Shown piece after piece: positions 6,852 through 12,674 of a stretch of DNA of 12,674 nt. Both the position numbers and the translations under genes were made by a program. Origin of the DNA: an uncultured Lachnospiraceae bacterium (GTDB lineage: Bacteria; Bacillota; Clostridia; Lachnospirales; Lachnospiraceae); contig CAJUSQ010000080.1 in assembly GCA_910588885.1 (NCBI GenBank), positions 1,309 through 13,982 on the forward strand. The letters run 5' to 3'. Under the pieces are notes generated by a model. That model ran no database searches and was not told where the DNA came from. It saw nothing but the letters and a program-made list of their open reading frames with translations. Position 1 is the first letter of the stretch. The number at the start of each line of letters is the position of its first letter.

Positions 6852-7403
6852 ATGAAGATAAAAACCAAGCATTCAATTCTTGCGGCTCTTTCCGTCCTTT
6901 TGCTGACCGTTTTGGATCAGGCTTCTAAATACCTGGCAGATTTAACACTGAATCCGGCCAATGGCGGAACTGATGTTCTGATTTGGAATGGCGTATTCCG
7001 TCTTCGTTACCTGGAAAACAGAGGGGCCGCTTTCGGAATGATGCAGGGCCAGAAAACCATCCTTGTAATCAGCACGATTCTGATTTTCCTGGTGCTGTGC
7101 TGGGTCTTTTACCGTCTTCCCGTGGAAGCACATTTTTGTGCCCTTCGCTGGCTGATTACCTTTATCCTGGCCGGAGCTTTGGGAAATTTCATTGACCGGA
7201 TGCGTTTTGGCTATGTGATCGATTTTTTCTATTTTGAACTAATTGATTTTCCGATTTTCAATGTGGCGGATATCTATGTCACCTGCTCCGTAGTGATTTT
7301 TCTGGTATTGTTCCTGTTCTTTTATACGGAAGAAGATCTGGAATCCATTTGGCCGTTCCGGAAACGGAAAGAGAAAGAAAAAGAGAAAGAGGAACTGGAA
7401 TGA
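6852..7403 (+). CDS. lspA: Lipoprotein signal peptidase (signal peptidase II)
   Basis: LspA cleaves prolipoprotein signal peptides before the lipidated cysteine, in the plane of the membrane. The 183-residue protein has four hydrophobic helices and the family motifs NRGAAFG, GNFIDR (catalytic D115) and FNVADIYV (catalytic D140). A charged KRKEKEKEKEELE tail ends the protein, a little longer than usual. ATG 6852 is the chosen start, with GGAGG at 6842-6846 5 nt upstream; a TTG at 6840 would place the site inside the gene. It lies 13 nt after aroB and overlaps rluD by ATGA, so translation is probably coupled. The predicted lipoprotein carboxypeptidase at 72-1067 would be a client. Confidence 0.96.
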   Translation: MKIKTKHSILAALSVLLLTVLDQASKYLADLTLNPANGGTDVLIWNGVFRLRYLENRGAAFGMMQGQKTILVISTILIFLVLCWVFYRLPVEAHFCALRWLITFILAGALGNFIDRMRFGYVIDFFYFELIDFPIFNVADIYVTCSVVIFLVLFLFFYTEEDLESIWPFRKRKEKEKEKEELE

Positions 7404-8419
7404 AGGGGCAGGCGCTAAGGGACAGGGAATTATCGGAGGCTGTGGGGCCGCAGGAGACCGGGACGGCGGCGGTGGCGGTGCAGTTACCGGATGCAGGATC
7501 AGAGACTTCAAGGCCGCAGGAATTTGAGGTGGCCTTTTCAGAAGCAGAGCAGCGACTTGATAAATATTTAACAAATGTATATGAAAATCAGTCACGTTCA
7601 TTTTTACAGAAATTAATCAAAGACGGGCAGGTGCTGGTGAACGGAATCCCGCAAAAGGCCAGTTACCGGATGGAACCGGGGGATACCATAGAGGTTACGA
7701 TCCCGCAGGCCCAGGAGGTTGCCATATTGCCGGAGGATATCCCTCTGGATATTTTATATGAAGACAAAGATCTGCTGGTGGTCAATAAGCCGAAAGGCAT
7801 GGTCGTGCATCCCTCCGCCGGGCATTACAGCGGTACGCTGGTAAACGCTGTTCTGTATCATTGCAGGGACAGCCTTTCGGGAATTAACGGAGCCATTCGT
7901 CCGGGCATTGTTCACCGCATTGATATGGATACCACCGGGGCATTGATTGTCTGCAAGAACGATGAATCCCATGTGCAGATTGCGCAACAGATCAAGGAAC
8001 ATTCTGTAACCCGGCGTTACCGGGGGATCGTACGAGGTGTGGTCAAAAACGAGTCCGGCAGGATAGAAGGGGCCATTGGCCGTCATCCTACGGAACGAAA
8101 GAAAATGGCCATGAACGAAAAAAACGGAAAACCGGCTGTCACCCATTACCGTACCCTGAAACGGTTTGCGTCGCATACCTACATGGAATTTGAACTGGAA
8201 ACCGGAAGAACACACCAGATCCGGGTACATATGGCCAGTATCGGCCATCCCCTTCTGGGAGATTCGGTATACGGAAGCGGGAAAGATCCCTTCCGCCTGC
8301 AGGGCCAGACGCTCCATGCAATGGTAATTGGTTTTTGCCATCCTTCCACAAAAAAATATATGGAATTTGAAGCGCCCCTGCCTACCTATTTTCAGGAATT
8401 GTTAGAAAAACGACTATAG
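7400..8419 (+). CDS. rluD: Ribosomal large-subunit pseudouridine synthase, RluD/RluA family
   Basis: This enzyme isomerises uridines to pseudouridine in 23S rRNA; the exact site is inferred from similarity to RluD. The 339-residue protein has an S4 domain at about 50-105 (RLDKYLTNVY... DGQVLVNG) and a catalytic domain with GIVHRIDMDTTGALIV, where D175 is the catalytic aspartate. RTHQIRVHMASIGHPLLGD near the C-terminus is also typical. The ATG at 7400 overlaps the lspA stop codon and has GAGGA upstream. It gives an unusual 40-residue, Ala/Gly/Glu-rich N-terminal extension before the usual start of homology. A later start, for example GTG 7528, would remove that extension, but no good ribosome binding site is visible there. 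Last gene of the operon. Confidence 0.92.
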   Translation: MKGQALRDRELSEAVGPQETGTAAVAVQLPDAGSETSRPQEFEVAFSEAEQRLDKYLTNVYENQSRSFLQKLIKDGQVLVNGIPQKASYRMEPGDTIEVTIPQAQEVAILPEDIPLDILYEDKDLLVVNKPKGMVVHPSAGHYSGTLVNAVLYHCRDSLSGINGAIRPGIVHRIDMDTTGALIVCKNDESHVQIAQQIKEHSVTRRYRGIVRGVVKNESGRIEGAIGRHPTERKKMAMNEKNGKPAVTHYRTLKRFASHTYMEFELETGRTHQIRVHMASIGHPLLGDSVYGSGKDPFRLQGQTLHAMVIGFCHPSTKKYMEFEAPLPTYFQELLEKRL

Positions 8420-8443
8420 TATTTGTCCCTAATTGCCAGTTCG

Positions 8444-8463
8444 TTCGGAATCATGATTCCGAA
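8444..8463. repeat. Perfect 20-bp palindrome downstream of rluD
   Basis: TTCGGAATCATGATTCCGAA is a perfect two-fold palindrome between the operon end (8419) and the next promoter (-35 at 8502). It is not followed by a T tract on either strand, so it is not a canonical terminator. It could be a repressor operator, a 3'-end-stabilising hairpin, or a dispersed palindromic repeat. Confidence 0.85.
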
Positions 8464-8501
8464 TGTTATATCATAAAATTCTATTAATTTTCATAATTGT
8501 A

Positions 8502-8530
8502 TATACATTTCTGCCTTTTTGTGTTATAAT
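8502..8530 (+). promoter_or_regulatory. Extended -10 promoter of the cytidylate-kinase-like gene
   Basis: TATACA (8502-8507), a 17-nt spacer and TATAAT (8525-8530) with TG at 8522-8523. The -35 is weak (4 of 6), but the extended -10 is perfect and shares the ten bases GTGTTATAAT with the promoter at 2110-2138. A start near 8537 gives a leader of about 122 nt. Confidence 0.7.
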
Positions 8531-8536
8531 CAGTAT

Positions 8537-8659
8537 ATAGATGATACGAAGAAGATCAGTTTTGCAACCCTCAAAAGGTGTATCCGGGTTTTAATACGGT
8601 AATGTAGAAAATGGAACGAAGTGAGGATTTCGTATCCATGGCAGAAAGGTGGAATATCT
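8537..8659 (+). other. Long leader with complementary segments ahead of the kinase-like gene
   Basis: GATACGAA (8543-8550) is complementary to TTCGTATC (8629-8636), which would close the whole leader. Inside, AACCC (8566-8570) can pair with GGGTT (8586-8590). The 3' segment can alternatively form its own GGAT/ATCC hairpin (8625-8637). The ribosome binding site lies just beyond. This is a fold by eye with no recognised class. Confidence 0.35.
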
Positions 8660-9286
8660 ATGAGTAATTATGTAATAACAATCGGCAGGGAATTTGGCAG
8701 CGGAGGAATGGATGTAGGCAGGGCGCTTTCGGAACAGTTGGGCATCAAATGCTATGATAAGGAATTGCTGCAGATTGCGGCGAAAGAGAGCGGATTGTGT
8801 GAAGAGATTTTTCAGAATCATGATGAAAAGCCTACTAACAGCTTTCTATACTCGTTAGTTATGGATACCTATTCTGTCAGCGGCTATACGGCTTCTTCCT
8901 ATTTGGATATGCCGCTGAACCATAAAGTCTTTCTGGCACAGTTCGATGCAATTAAGAATCTGGCAGAAAAGGAGTCTTGTATTATCGTAGGACGTTGTGC
9001 CGATTATGCGCTGTCGGAACATAAGCATTGCCTGAGCGTATTCATCCATGCCGATAAGGAATTCCGGATTCAGCATCTGAAGGATACTTATGGCTGGACG
9101 GCAGAAAAAGCCCGGGATATGATGAACAAGACGGATAAGAAACGGGCCAGCTATTATAACTATTATTCCAGTAAGAAATGGGGCGATTCCAGAAGCTATC
9201 ATTTGACGCTGGACAGCAGCCAGCTTGGAATCAAAGGCTGTGCGGAAATGATTTTGAAATATCTTGAGATCCGTAAGATCCGGTAA
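8660..9286 (+). CDS. Cytidylate-kinase-like family protein
   Basis: This 208-residue protein starts with a strand and a nucleotide-binding loop, ITIGREFGSGGMDVG (residues 6-20), typical of the 'cytidylate kinase-like' family of Clostridia. It is not a canonical Walker A motif because GK[ST] is replaced by GSGG. Other marks are IIVGRCADY (108-116) and the lid-like stretch RASYYNYYSSKKWGD (162-176). The family is related to CMP kinase, but its substrate is not established, so cmk should not be assumed. ATG 8660 is chosen because AAAGGTGG (8645-8652) is 7 nt upstream. It is transcribed alone from its own promoter and ends at a strong terminator. The absence of a clear terminator after rluD allows some read-through into it. 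Confidence 0.88.
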   Translation: MSNYVITIGREFGSGGMDVGRALSEQLGIKCYDKELLQIAAKESGLCEEIFQNHDEKPTNSFLYSLVMDTYSVSGYTASSYLDMPLNHKVFLAQFDAIKNLAEKESCIIVGRCADYALSEHKHCLSVFIHADKEFRIQHLKDTYGWTAEKARDMMNKTDKKRASYYNYYSSKKWGDSRSYHLTLDSSQLGIKGCAEMILKYLEIRKIR

Positions 9287-9292
9287 TCTACC

Positions 9293-9340
9293 AAGTATAA
9301 CTCACATGCAGACTGCAGTGTGTGAGTTATACTTTTTCTT
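9293..9340 (+). terminator. Strong intrinsic terminator after the kinase-like gene
   Basis: A 14-bp perfect stem pairs AAGTATAACTCACA (9293-9306) with TGTGAGTTATACTT (9321-9334), followed by TTTTTCTTTT. The loop contains TGCA-GAC-TGCA, which can extend the hairpin. The gene from the other side ends 19 nt away; on its strand the stem is followed by only two T, so termination there would be weak. Confidence 0.93.
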
Positions 9341-9358
9341 TTAGAAGTTATTTAGAAG

Positions 9359-10441
9359 CTATTGATATGGGGCGCCGGTATCCTGGTTCCGGAAAATACT
9401 TCCGGAGAACTTTCCGGCCAGCTGGCGCCGTTCATCGTCAGTGGCAGCGTAGTGCTGACGGGTAGTTTCCACGCTTTTATGGCCCAGCGCATCTGCTACC
9501 AGGTAAATATCCCCGGTTTCCTTATATAGATTGGTTCCATAGGTACTTCGAAGCTTGTGCGGCGTAATTTTCTTATTGATCTTCGCTGCATCGCTGTATT
9601 TCTTAACCAGCTTCTCCACGGCCCGGGTGGTCAGACGGCTGAATTTCAGAGAGAGAAAGAGTGCGTTGGCATGTTCCGGAAGGGCCCTGGCCGCAATGGT
9701 TTCCCTCTCCAGCTCCAAATACTCCATTAAAGCCGCGGAAACCTCCTCCCCAAAGTACACCGTAGATTCATTTCCCCCTTTCCGAATCACACGGATACTG
9801 TGATACTTGAAATTCACATCCCCTACATCCAGACCAACTAATTCCGAAACACGGATTCCGGTTCCAAGCAGAAGGGTAAGGATGGCGGTATCCCGATATT
9901 TTGTCTTCTCATGAAGGGTAAGCTGCCGGGCGGTAAAAGAATTGCCGGATTCCGCTGCCGTAATCAAATCTGCAACCTCATCCTTGTCCAAATGTATAAT
10001 ATTGTCCTTGTGTTTTTTCGGCGTTTCAATCATGGAAGGGGCATTGGTGGAAATAAATTCCTTTTTGAAAAAATAATTGTACATGGTACGAAGAGAAGAG
10101 AGCTTCCTGGATTTTCCTTTCTCCCCGTTGGTCTGCTCCGTTCCGGCCGTAGTCTCGTAAAAGGACAGATAGGCGAGATATTCCTCAATATCCGTAGGCG
10201 TAAGCTGATCCAATACCTGGATCGGAATCTCCCTCATTGGTTTTTTCTGATAAACCGGATTGTTCTGCTGGAGAAATTGAAAAAACAGCCGCAGATCATA
10301 GGCATATGCCAGACGTGTCCGGGAGGACGTATTCCGGGTATCCAAATATCTGAAAAAATCATTGCAAAACTTTGGCAGCTCTTTTAACAGTTCATTTAAT
10401 TTCCGCTTATTTTCTAAGTTGATTTTGTCCGTATATTCCAT
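9359..10441 (-). CDS. XerC/XerD-type tyrosine recombinase
   Basis: The 360-residue protein has an N-terminal SAM-like core-binding domain (about 20-130) and a C-terminal catalytic domain (about 145-345). The full catalytic set is visible: R197 (GTGIRVSEL), K221 (RKGGNE), H295 and R298 (PHKLRSTYGT), H321 (LGHKS) and the nucleophile Y331 (HYA). About 29 residues follow the tyrosine, slightly more than in XerC/XerD. It could be the cell's chromosome-dimer resolvase or another housekeeping recombinase; no phage, transposon or integron genes are beside it, so a mobile-element role is not supported here. ATG 10441 has GAGGAG 6 nt upstream. The 250-bp upstream region contains a conspicuous inverted repeat. 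Confidence 0.93.
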   Translation of the reverse strand: MEYTDKINLENKRKLNELLKELPKFCNDFFRYLDTRNTSSRTRLAYAYDLRLFFQFLQQNNPVYQKKPMREIPIQVLDQLTPTDIEEYLAYLSFYETTAGTEQTNGEKGKSRKLSSLRTMYNYFFKKEFISTNAPSMIETPKKHKDNIIHLDKDEVADLITAAESGNSFTARQLTLHEKTKYRDTAILTLLLGTGIRVSELVGLDVGDVNFKYHSIRVIRKGGNESTVYFGEEVSAALMEYLELERETIAARALPEHANALFLSLKFSRLTTRAVEKLVKKYSDAAKINKKITPHKLRSTYGTNLYKETGDIYLVADALGHKSVETTRQHYAATDDERRQLAGKFSGSIFRNQDTGAPYQ

Positions 10442-10471
10442 AAATTGCTCCTCAAATAACTCCTCAATCCG

Positions 10472-10546
10472 TTATATTATCCGTAATTTTGTCCATAAGC
10501 AGCTTTCCAATTCAAAATCTGTATTATCAGTTCGCAAAATCATCAT
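10472..10546 (-). other. Possible 24-codon leader ORF starting in the inverted-repeat loop
   Basis: On the recombinase strand, ATGATG in the loop of the inverted repeat opens a frame of 24 codons (MMILRTDNTDFELESCLWTK...) ending with TAA 30 nt before the recombinase ATG. An AGGAG site lies 17 nt upstream (complement of 10564-10568), on the far side of the hairpin arm, which is too distant in linear sequence. It may be chance. Confidence 0.2.
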
Positions 10547-10560
10547 TTCGCGAACTGATA
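10525..10560. repeat. 11-bp inverted repeat upstream of the tyrosine recombinase gene
   Basis: TATCAGTTCGC (10525-10535) and GCGAACTGATA (10550-10560) are perfect inverted arms. Inside, AAAT/ATTT (10537-10540 and 10545-10548) extends the symmetry after one mismatch, leaving a 4-nt centre, CATC. On the recombinase's strand the arms lie 84-119 nt before its start codon. There is no T tract, so it is not a terminator. It may be an operator, an RNA hairpin, or a recombinase binding site; the last two are inference. Confidence 0.85.
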
Positions 10561-10629
10561 GATCTCCTTTTCTAAACCGAGATTCACTGCCCTCTTTACG
10601 TTAAGCCTGATTAAAAATCAAAATGATTG

Positions 10630-10683
10630 AAAATTGAAACAGGAATCAAAGTACTTGAACATTTTAAGCTTTTGACGTTCCTG
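10630..10683 (-). terminator. Candidate terminator after the D-aminoacyl-tRNA deacylase gene
   Basis: On the - strand CAGGA/TCCTG (10679-10683 with 10640-10644) and TCAAA/TTTGA (10671-10675 with 10646-10650) form a stem with one small internal loop, and CTT/AAG adds an inner helix. The stem is followed by TTTCAATTTT. The T tract is interrupted, so efficiency is uncertain. Confidence 0.4.
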
Positions 10684-10693
10684 AAATTCCGGA

Positions 10694-11143
10694 TTAGAAA
10701 AGTTCCCTGGAATCCAAAATAACGGTAAAGGGCCCGTCGTTGCACAGGGATATTTTCATTTCTTCCCCAAATATTCCGGTCTGAACCTCTGAAATTTCAT
10801 TCCGGCAGGCTGCAATTATATATTCATATAATTCATTGGCCAAATCCGGATTTCCGGCGTTGATAAAGGACGGACGATTGCCTTTTTTGCAATCCGCATA
10901 TAAGGTAAATTGTGAAATTAATAACAATTGCCCGGATACGTCCTTTAAGGCCAGATTTGTCTTTCCGTTTTCGTCTTCAAAAATTCTAAGGCCAATCAGC
11001 TTCTTAATCATTTTATCGGCAATTTCTTTCGTATCCTCATTGGAAACACCAATCAGTACCAGAAATCCCTTTTGGATTTCCCCCACTGTTTTTCCCTCTA
11101 CCGATACCGATGCTTCGGTAACTCTTTGTATCACAAATTTCAT
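10694..11143 (-). CDS. dtd: D-aminoacyl-tRNA deacylase
   Basis: DTD hydrolyses D-amino acids (and glycine) mischarged on tRNA, a translation proofreading step in the cytoplasm. The 149-residue protein has the expected length and motifs: SQFTLYAD (77-84, with catalytic T80), KKGNRPSF (86-93), QTGIFGEEM (121-129) and NDGPFTVILDS (135-145) with the cross-subunit Gly-cisPro pair. ATG 11143 has AGGAGG (complement of 11153-11158) 9 nt upstream. It starts 18 nt after the stop of the nicotinamidase gene and is probably co-transcribed with it. Confidence 0.96.
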   Translation of the reverse strand: MKFVIQRVTEASVSVEGKTVGEIQKGFLVLIGVSNEDTKEIADKMIKKLIGLRIFEDENGKTNLALKDVSGQLLLISQFTLYADCKKGNRPSFINAGNPDLANELYEYIIAACRNEISEVQTGIFGEEMKISLCNDGPFTVILDSRELF

Positions 11144-11161
11144 AATTCCTTTCCTCCTGCT

Positions 11162-11686
11162 TTAAATAATCTCAATCTGGCACATCTTCATGGCTTCCAA
11201 AGCATTTTCGTGGCTTGCGGGCGTAACTCCGGCACAACAGGAAGCCTTTACACGAATGGGAATTTCCGGTAGGAATGCTTTGATCATCAAAGCATTGGAG
11301 ATCACACAGATATCGGTACATAAACCGCATAAAGTAACGGAGGAAAGCTCAGAACCGGCTTCCTGGGCAAGGTATGCAGCCAGTTCCTTAGAACCAAAGG
11401 TAATTTTATCAAATACCAAAGCCGCTCTCTTCTCCCGGACTGCCTCCAGCCTCGCTTCCAGTTCCCAGCCCTCTGTCCCTTTGATGCAGTGCTTTACAGG
11501 CAGATGCTTTCCTTCCGATGTATTCAAATAGTCTTCGGTATGGGTATCCCGGGTAAAAATCACGTCCCCCGGAAACTCCTCGGCCAGTTGGATGACATCC
11601 GTGACAATGGCTTCCGCTTCTTTCGTCCCAAGACTTCCATCAATAAAATCCTTCTGCATATCAATTACAATCAATAAATCCCTCAT
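11162..11686 (-). CDS. pncA: Nicotinamidase / isochorismatase-family cysteine hydrolase
   Basis: The 174-residue protein belongs to the isochorismatase-like hydrolases; the closest pattern is nicotinamidase, which turns nicotinamide into nicotinate for NAD salvage. The catalytic triad is D9 (VIDMQKDF), K94 (FDKITFGS) and C127 (LCGLCTDICV). Probable metal ligands D47 and H49 (RDTH) and H66 in KHCIKGTEGWEL match the nicotinamidase form. The substrate is inferred from these motifs; another amide hydrolase cannot be excluded. ATG 11686 has AGGAGG (complement of 11694-11699) 7 nt upstream. dtd follows within 18 nt. Confidence 0.88.
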   Translation of the reverse strand: MRDLLIVIDMQKDFIDGSLGTKEAEAIVTDVIQLAEEFPGDVIFTRDTHTEDYLNTSEGKHLPVKHCIKGTEGWELEARLEAVREKRAALVFDKITFGSKELAAYLAQEAGSELSSVTLCGLCTDICVISNALMIKAFLPEIPIRVKASCCAGVTPASHENALEAMKMCQIEII

Positions 11687-11707
11687 AACATATCCTCCTC
11701 TTAATTC

Positions 11708-11734
11708 AAAAAGCAGATCGACTGCGATTTTGCT
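11708..11734 (-). terminator. Candidate terminator between plsC and pncA
   Basis: On the - strand AGCA-AA-ATCG (11734-11725) pairs with CGAT-C-TGCT (11720-11712) across a CAGT loop, with one small internal loop. It is followed by TTTTT (11712-11708). This would separate the acyltransferase transcript from the nicotinamidase-dtd unit, but the stem is modest. Confidence 0.5.
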
Positions 11735-11772
11735 GACGTCCTATTTGCTGATCAATAAAATACCGTACGATT

Positions 11773-12498
11773 TTAGGTCTGTACAAAGCTGTACTGATTC
11801 AGTACTTCTGCAATCCGGCTCTTTACCATCTCCGCAATATCCACGGTTTTTAACCCCTTGTACTCTTCATAATAAAGAGGCTTCAGGAAATGAACCTGCG
11901 TGGTAACCTTTCCCAGGTGAAAGCTGTTAAAGACCTTATAAGAATCAATCAAAGCCACCGGAACAATAGGCGCTTTGGCCTTTACCGCGCACTTGAAGCT
12001 GCCGGGCTTAAAAATACCAAGGCTGTTTTTGTTATTAAACTCATAGCCGCCTTCCGGGAATACAATATATTTCCGGCCTTCCGCCACTTCCTTGGAAATC
12101 TCGTTGATTACTGTCATCGCTTGGCGTACGTCATTGGTGTCCATGCGCTTCCCTTGTACCAGGTCTACAATCTCACTGACCAGGACGGTATGGGATTTAT
12201 TTTTATCCATTACAAAGGAGCATGGTTCTTTATGCGAAATCATAATGCCCAGGGCATCGTATTTGCCCTGATGGTTCGGATACATCACGTAACCGCCTTC
12301 CTTGGGCAAAAGCTCTTCTCCGTAAAATCTGGTATGAATCCGGCCGGTACGCTTCATTAATGTAATGGCGTGCCGTACCAGGCTGTATCGTTTGGAATCA
12401 GAATATTTCTCCGGGTGGTTGGCCTGGTATCTCATCTTCGGAATCATATAAGGCGCCCGAAATAAATTCATGAATATTACGTATAAAAATCTTATCAT
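11773..12498 (-). CDS. 1-acyl-sn-glycerol-3-phosphate acyltransferase-like protein (PlsC family)
   Basis: Members of this family acylate lysophosphatidate to phosphatidate in membrane phospholipid synthesis. The 241-residue protein has a hydrophobic N-terminus (about 1-22) that probably docks on the membrane. The catalytic NHQGKYD motif (residues 75-81, H76 and D81) is present, then FPEGG (147-151, the glycerol-phosphate-binding motif, usually FPEGT) and APIVPVALI (176-184). The expected motif II arginine region is represented by QGKRMDTND (115-123) and is divergent. The substrate is therefore less certain than the fold. ATG 12498 has AAGGAG about 9 nt upstream. It is transcribed from its own promoter. 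Confidence 0.88.
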   Translation of the reverse strand: MIRFLYVIFMNLFRAPYMIPKMRYQANHPEKYSDSKRYSLVRHAITLMKRTGRIHTRFYGEELLPKEGGYVMYPNHQGKYDALGIMISHKEPCSFVMDKNKSHTVLVSEIVDLVQGKRMDTNDVRQAMTVINEISKEVAEGRKYIVFPEGGYEFNNKNSLGIFKPGSFKCAVKAKAPIVPVALIDSYKVFNSFHLGKVTTQVHFLKPLYYEEYKGLKTVDIAEMVKSRIAEVLNQYSFVQT

Positions 12499-12526
12499 AA
12501 GTTTACTCTCCTTAACCTATTCTTCT

Positions 12527-12555
12527 ATTATAGACAAAAACACCGCAAAAAACAA
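12527..12555 (-). promoter_or_regulatory. Promoter of the PlsC-like gene
   Basis: On the - strand TTGTTT (complement of 12550-12555), a 17-nt spacer and a perfect TATAAT (complement of 12527-12532). The -35 matches only in TTG. It lies inside the loop of the hairpin at 12541-12595. The transcript would start about 20 nt before the ribosome binding site. Confidence 0.65.
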
Positions 12556-12595
12556 CATAATCCCTCGAAAAATTCCGTATAATTCGCTTGCGGTG
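12541..12595 (-). terminator. Long-loop hairpin followed by T tract on the - strand
   Basis: CACCGCAA (12541-12548) pairs perfectly with TTGCGGTG (12588-12595). On the - strand it is followed by TTTTTG, as in an intrinsic terminator for an upstream gene beyond the window edge. The 39-nt loop is unusually long, but it holds a second pairing (CGAA...TTCG). The -35 element of plsC lies in the loop. Confidence 0.5.
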
Positions 12596-12628
12596 GTTAC
12601 TGTTCACACCCAGGGTGTTCACAGTAAC
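12596..12628. repeat. 33-bp imperfect palindrome abutting the hairpin at 12541-12595
   Basis: GTTACTGT (12596-12603) pairs with ACAGTAAC (12621-12628). After a symmetric TC/TC mismatch, ACACCC pairs with GGGTGT across a single central A (12606-12618). The octamer TGTTCACA also occurs twice in direct orientation (12601-12608 and 12616-12623). Confidence 0.85.
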
Positions 12629-12674
12629 GAATCCGGCCTATTTAAAGTTGCCTTACGGCAAGAAGCCGGATTCT
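12629..12674. repeat. Third abutting stem-loop, at the window edge
   Basis: GAATCCGGC (12629-12637) pairs with GCCGGATTC (12665-12673). Inside lies TTGCC/GGCAA (12648-12661), which on the - strand has a GTAA (GNRA-type) tetraloop. The element starts on the base after the previous palindrome and may continue past the window. Confidence 0.8.

Noticed and set aside
7754..8341. 195-codon open frame on the - strand
   Set aside because: It is antisense to the catalytic domain of rluD and shows no family motifs.
8444..8463. Palindrome as a terminator of the operon
   Set aside because: No run of T follows on either strand; the downstream sequence is only mixed A/T.
9359..10441. Recombinase as a sign of a prophage or integrative element
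   Set aside because: No excisionase, relaxase, phage or cargo genes and no flanking direct repeats are visible; the neighbours are housekeeping genes.
10525..10560. LexA (SOS) box or dif site
   Set aside because: The half-sites are oriented GTTC...GAAC, opposite to the Gram-positive GAAC-N4-GTTC box, and the 14-bp spacer does not fit the 6-bp centre of dif.
11890..12360. 156-codon open frame on the + strand
   Set aside because: It is antisense to the PlsC-like gene, whose NHQGKYD and FPEGG motifs fix the coding strand.

Overview
The window looks like chromosomal DNA from an anaerobic Bacillota of the class Clostridia, most likely family Lachnospiraceae. The reasons are strong AGGAGG-type ribosome binding sites, sigma-A-like promoters (several with a perfect TATAAT), moderate GC content, and the gene set: a yggS-sepF-ylmH division cluster, a 'cytidylate kinase-like' protein, a DUF378 membrane protein and a lone tyrosine recombinase. 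Family-level placement is inference. I see no tRNA, rRNA, CRISPR array, insertion sequence or prophage block.

Left part (1-2000): a 37-bp tandem repeat runs into the start of a lipid-anchored D-Ala-D-Ala carboxypeptidase (72-1067, +). It is followed by a one-gene unit for a small uncharacterised P-loop protein (1189-1608, +) with its own promoter and terminator. A short two-helix DUF378 membrane protein reads the other way (1771-1983, -).

Centre (2110-8419, +): one long, tightly packed operon. It starts at a strong extended -10 promoter and about 150 nt of leader RNA that can fold into a compact multi-helix structure of no class I recognise. The order is a HlyD-like membrane-anchored adaptor, yggS, sepF, ylmH, aroB, lspA, rluD. 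Gaps are 10-33 nt, with an ATGA overlap at lspA/rluD. The operon joins PLP homeostasis, Z-ring membrane anchoring, ribosome-associated RNA binding, the shikimate pathway, lipoprotein maturation and 23S rRNA pseudouridylation. aroB sits where divIVA is often found in such clusters. After the operon comes a perfect 20-bp palindrome, a second extended -10 promoter with a long leader, and a cytidylate-kinase-like gene (8660-9286) closed by a very strong terminator.

Right part (9359-12498, all -): plsC-like acyltransferase, then nicotinamidase and D-aminoacyl-tRNA deacylase (18 nt apart, probably co-transcribed), then a XerC/D-type tyrosine recombinase with all catalytic residues. An 11-bp inverted repeat stands in front of the recombinase gene. 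The last 135 bp (12541-12674) are three stem-loops that abut with no linker, upstream of plsC; the third reaches the window edge.

Most genes are ordinary housekeeping genes. The parts worth a second look are non-coding: the start-site tandem repeat, the structured operon leader, the palindromes at 8444 and 10525, and the abutting hairpins at the right edge.
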